Below are positions 62,530 to 64,000 of a DNA stretch of 64,000 bases, one piece after another; position 1 is the stretch's first letter; each line of letters begins with the position of its first letter. The notes beneath the pieces are model-generated. The model was given only the letters and a program-made list of their open reading frames with translations, was not told where the DNA came from and did not search any database. A program made the translations under genes and the position numbers. Origin of the DNA: Haemophilus parainfluenzae. GTDB taxonomy: Bacteria > Pseudomonadota > Gammaproteobacteria > Enterobacterales > Pasteurellaceae. The stretch lies in contig NZ_CP127167.1 in NCBI RefSeq assembly GCF_036288925.1, forward strand, positions 1,488,001 to 1,552,000, given 5' to 3'.

Positions 62530-63663
62530 TTATTCCCCTTTCAACACATTTGCGGTTTGAATATTTAAAGCGCGTTTGGTTGGTACAATCACCGCAATAA
62601 AGGCAACCAATAACGATAAGACGATAGTAATAGGAATAACCGGTAGACGCATATCAATGTAAGATTTAAATACGGTTAATCCAAGTAATTGTGCCAAAAT
62701 GTAGCCGAGAATCAGTCCCGCAACAATAGCACAAAGTGCAATGATCAGAATCTCAGTACTAATCTGTTTAATGATGTCACTTTGTTTAGCACCTAAGGCT
62801 TTTTGTAGTGCAAATTCTTTTGCTCGCTCACCAACAATCGCAATCAACGTGGTGTTCACACAAAGGGTAGCGAGAATCAAAATGACTAATGAGATTAAGC
62901 CCATCAATCCTTTAATTTTATCTAAAATCTGCCCTTCAGACGCTGAGACTTTTCGAATTGGTCGAGCAGTTAGATCGAGTTGGCGTTGCATAATGTCTTG
63001 GGCAAATTGTGCAACGTTACCTTGTTCATTTTTGACATTGAGCAAGGCGTTGTTTGCCAATCCTTCTTTATCTAACCAACTTTGTGCAAATTCTAAGCTA
63101 ACGATTAACATGTTGTCTGTGGCATCGCCTGCCTCAACAATACCTTTTATCGTGAATTCATGTTTTTCGACGGCATTTTTGGAAAGCTTTAACTTACTCC
63201 CAACGCCTAAATTAAGACGTTCAGCTAAGGTTTTACCAATCATGGCATGGCGATCGTCAAAATTCACATTAATGGACGAACCGGTAATTTGCCAATAAGG
63301 CGCGAGCACACGCATATCTTCAAACCACACGCCCATAATCACGATTTTTTCTAAATCACTTCGTGCAACACCATATAAATAAGGGCTGGCAGCGGTGATA
63401 AAATTATCCGGTGCATGATGAAGAATTTGTTTTAATTGGCGTTCTTTCATCAAACCACCATTGGCAGCCCCAATGTAAAAGTTTGCCCCGAAAGTACGGA
63501 GCTCTTGGCTCATTTTGGTATTAATATCAAAATATACTGCAGCCATTGCGGTCACAATGGACGCACCGACAGTCAACGCAGAGAAGATAATAAATACCCG
63601 TTGTAAACGTAGGCGTAATGCTTGGAAGATTAAACGCCAAAACATACTTTTATTGGCGGCCAT
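62530..63663 (-). CDS. FtsX-like ABC permease
   Basis: About 377 residues with an N-terminal membrane segment (VFIIFSALTVGASIVTAM), a periplasmic domain (about 60-260), and three C-terminal membrane segments (LISLVILILATLCVNTTLIAIV, ALCAIVAGLILGYILAQLLG, ITIVLSLLVAFIAVIVP), the MacB/FtsX layout. GERAKEFALQKALGAKQSDI is the typical cytoplasmic coupling helix. The start at 63663 follows GGAGG; an open frame 22 codons longer runs back into the upstream gene. One-base gap to the ATPase gene. Confidence 0.9.
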   Translation of the reverse strand: MAANKSMFWRLIFQALRLRLQRVFIIFSALTVGASIVTAMAAVYFDINTKMSQELRTFGANFYIGAANGGLMKERQLKQILHHAPDNFITAASPYLYGVARSDLEKIVIMGVWFEDMRVLAPYWQITGSSINVNFDDRHAMIGKTLAERLNLGVGSKLKLSKNAVEKHEFTIKGIVEAGDATDNMLIVSLEFAQSWLDKEGLANNALLNVKNEQGNVAQFAQDIMQRQLDLTARPIRKVSASEGQILDKIKGLMGLISLVILILATLCVNTTLIAIVGERAKEFALQKALGAKQSDIIKQISTEILIIALCAIVAGLILGYILAQLLGLTVFKSYIDMRLPVIPITIVLSLLVAFIAVIVPTKRALNIQTANVLKGE

Positions 63664-64000
63664 ACAGCACCTCCACAGGGTAAAGTTTGGCAATACGATG
63701 GGCTGGGAACCAAGTGCCCACCACAGCAATTAAAATAGACAGCATCAATACGCAAGGGATGACAATCCAAGCGAAACTCAGTGGTACGCCAAATAGCGCT
63801 GAACCAATAAATCTTGCTAAGCCCCAACCTGCAATACAACCAAGAGTGCCACCAATTAAGGCACTGATAATGGCTTCACAATAAAATAATAAAGCAATTT
63901 GCCATTGGTATGCGCCTAAAGCCTTCATTAGACCAATTTCTTTTGAGCGCTCAATGATCCCAGTACTCATTAATGAGGCAATGCCCATAGCAGCGGCGAT
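63650..64000 (-). CDS. FtsX-like ABC permease, C-terminal part (truncated by window edge)
   Basis: The last 116 or so residues of a second FtsX-like permease, its 5' part beyond the window. The coupling helix ERSKEIGLMKALGAYQWQI and three membrane segments are visible, with the family's C-terminus (PAHRIAKLYPVEVLYG). It overlaps the next permease by 14 bases. With the other permease, ATPase, TlpA and cytochrome it matches the right half of the p19/Ftr-type iron-uptake operons known from Campylobacter (two FtsX permeases, ATPase, thioredoxins); Ftr1 and P19 genes would then lie just past the right edge. Confidence 0.85.
   Translation of the reverse strand: MAAAMGIASLMSTGIIERSKEIGLMKALGAYQWQIALLFYCEAIISALIGGTLGCIAGWGLARFIGSALFGVPLSFAWIVIPCVLMLSILIAVVGTWFPAHRIAKLYPVEVLYGRQ

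Overview
The window reads as chromosome of a Pasteurellaceae bacterium of the Haemophilus/Aggregatibacter group, most like Haemophilus parainfluenzae. The main reason is the dense scatter of the Haemophilus-type DNA uptake signal (AAGTGCGGT / ACCGCACTT) in genes and, as inverted pairs, in transcription terminators. AT-rich codon use, gene order around xthA/HI0040-type genes, a lysine riboswitch in front of an NhaC-type transporter, and the NikKLMQO-NimR nickel locus agree. The species call is an inference.

Layout. 1-7.6 kb: end of pntB, selenium/sulfur genes yedF-yedE, molybdopterin genes moeB-moeA, folE, aroA, purU, hns. 7.9-20.2 kb: lysine riboswitch and NhaC-type transporter, cardiolipin synthase, a pseudouridine synthase, xthA, an RraB-like protein, tRNA-Asn, uvrB, a DegP-type protease, aroG behind a TrpR operator, and a LysO-type lysine exporter. 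20.2-23.4 kb: a small defective Mu-like element holding a repressor/Ner switch, a charged small protein and an adenine methyltransferase preceded by a 74-bp ACAA tetranucleotide tract. 23.5-47.5 kb: a self-contained hydrogenase-4 formate hydrogenlyase island. 47.6-64 kb: a DNA-mimic protein, an IS3-family element, ppc, purR, a ynhF-like micro-ORF, a lipooligosaccharide glycosyltransferase cluster, mltB, a di-haem peroxidase with a pseudoazurin, a lipoprotein, and the end of an ABC/TlpA/cytochrome operon that continues past the right edge.

How the genes work together. The hydrogenase island carries nearly everything for formate -> CO2 + H2: selenocysteine FdhF (in-frame TGA with a SECIS hairpin), the electron-transfer protein HyfA, the membrane arm HyfB-F, the catalytic module HyfG-H-I, HycH, the HycI endoprotease, HypA-F for the NiFe cofactor, and the NikKLMQO nickel importer with its MerR-type regulator NimR. 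YedE/YedF (selenium-linked) and MoeA/MoeB (molybdopterin) nearby supply or are associated with FdhF cofactors. No FhlA/HyfR-type activator and no sigma-54 promoter is visible; FNR/CRP-like and NarP-like sites lie in front of hyfA instead. The island is bounded by the Mu-like remnant on the left and, a little further off, the IS3 element on the right.

The most unusual items are the internally deleted Mu-like element with a probable phase-variable methyltransferase, the uptake-signal terminator split by the IS, a MoeB without its zinc cysteines, and an ABC-ATPase remnant read in frame into the pseudoazurin gene.
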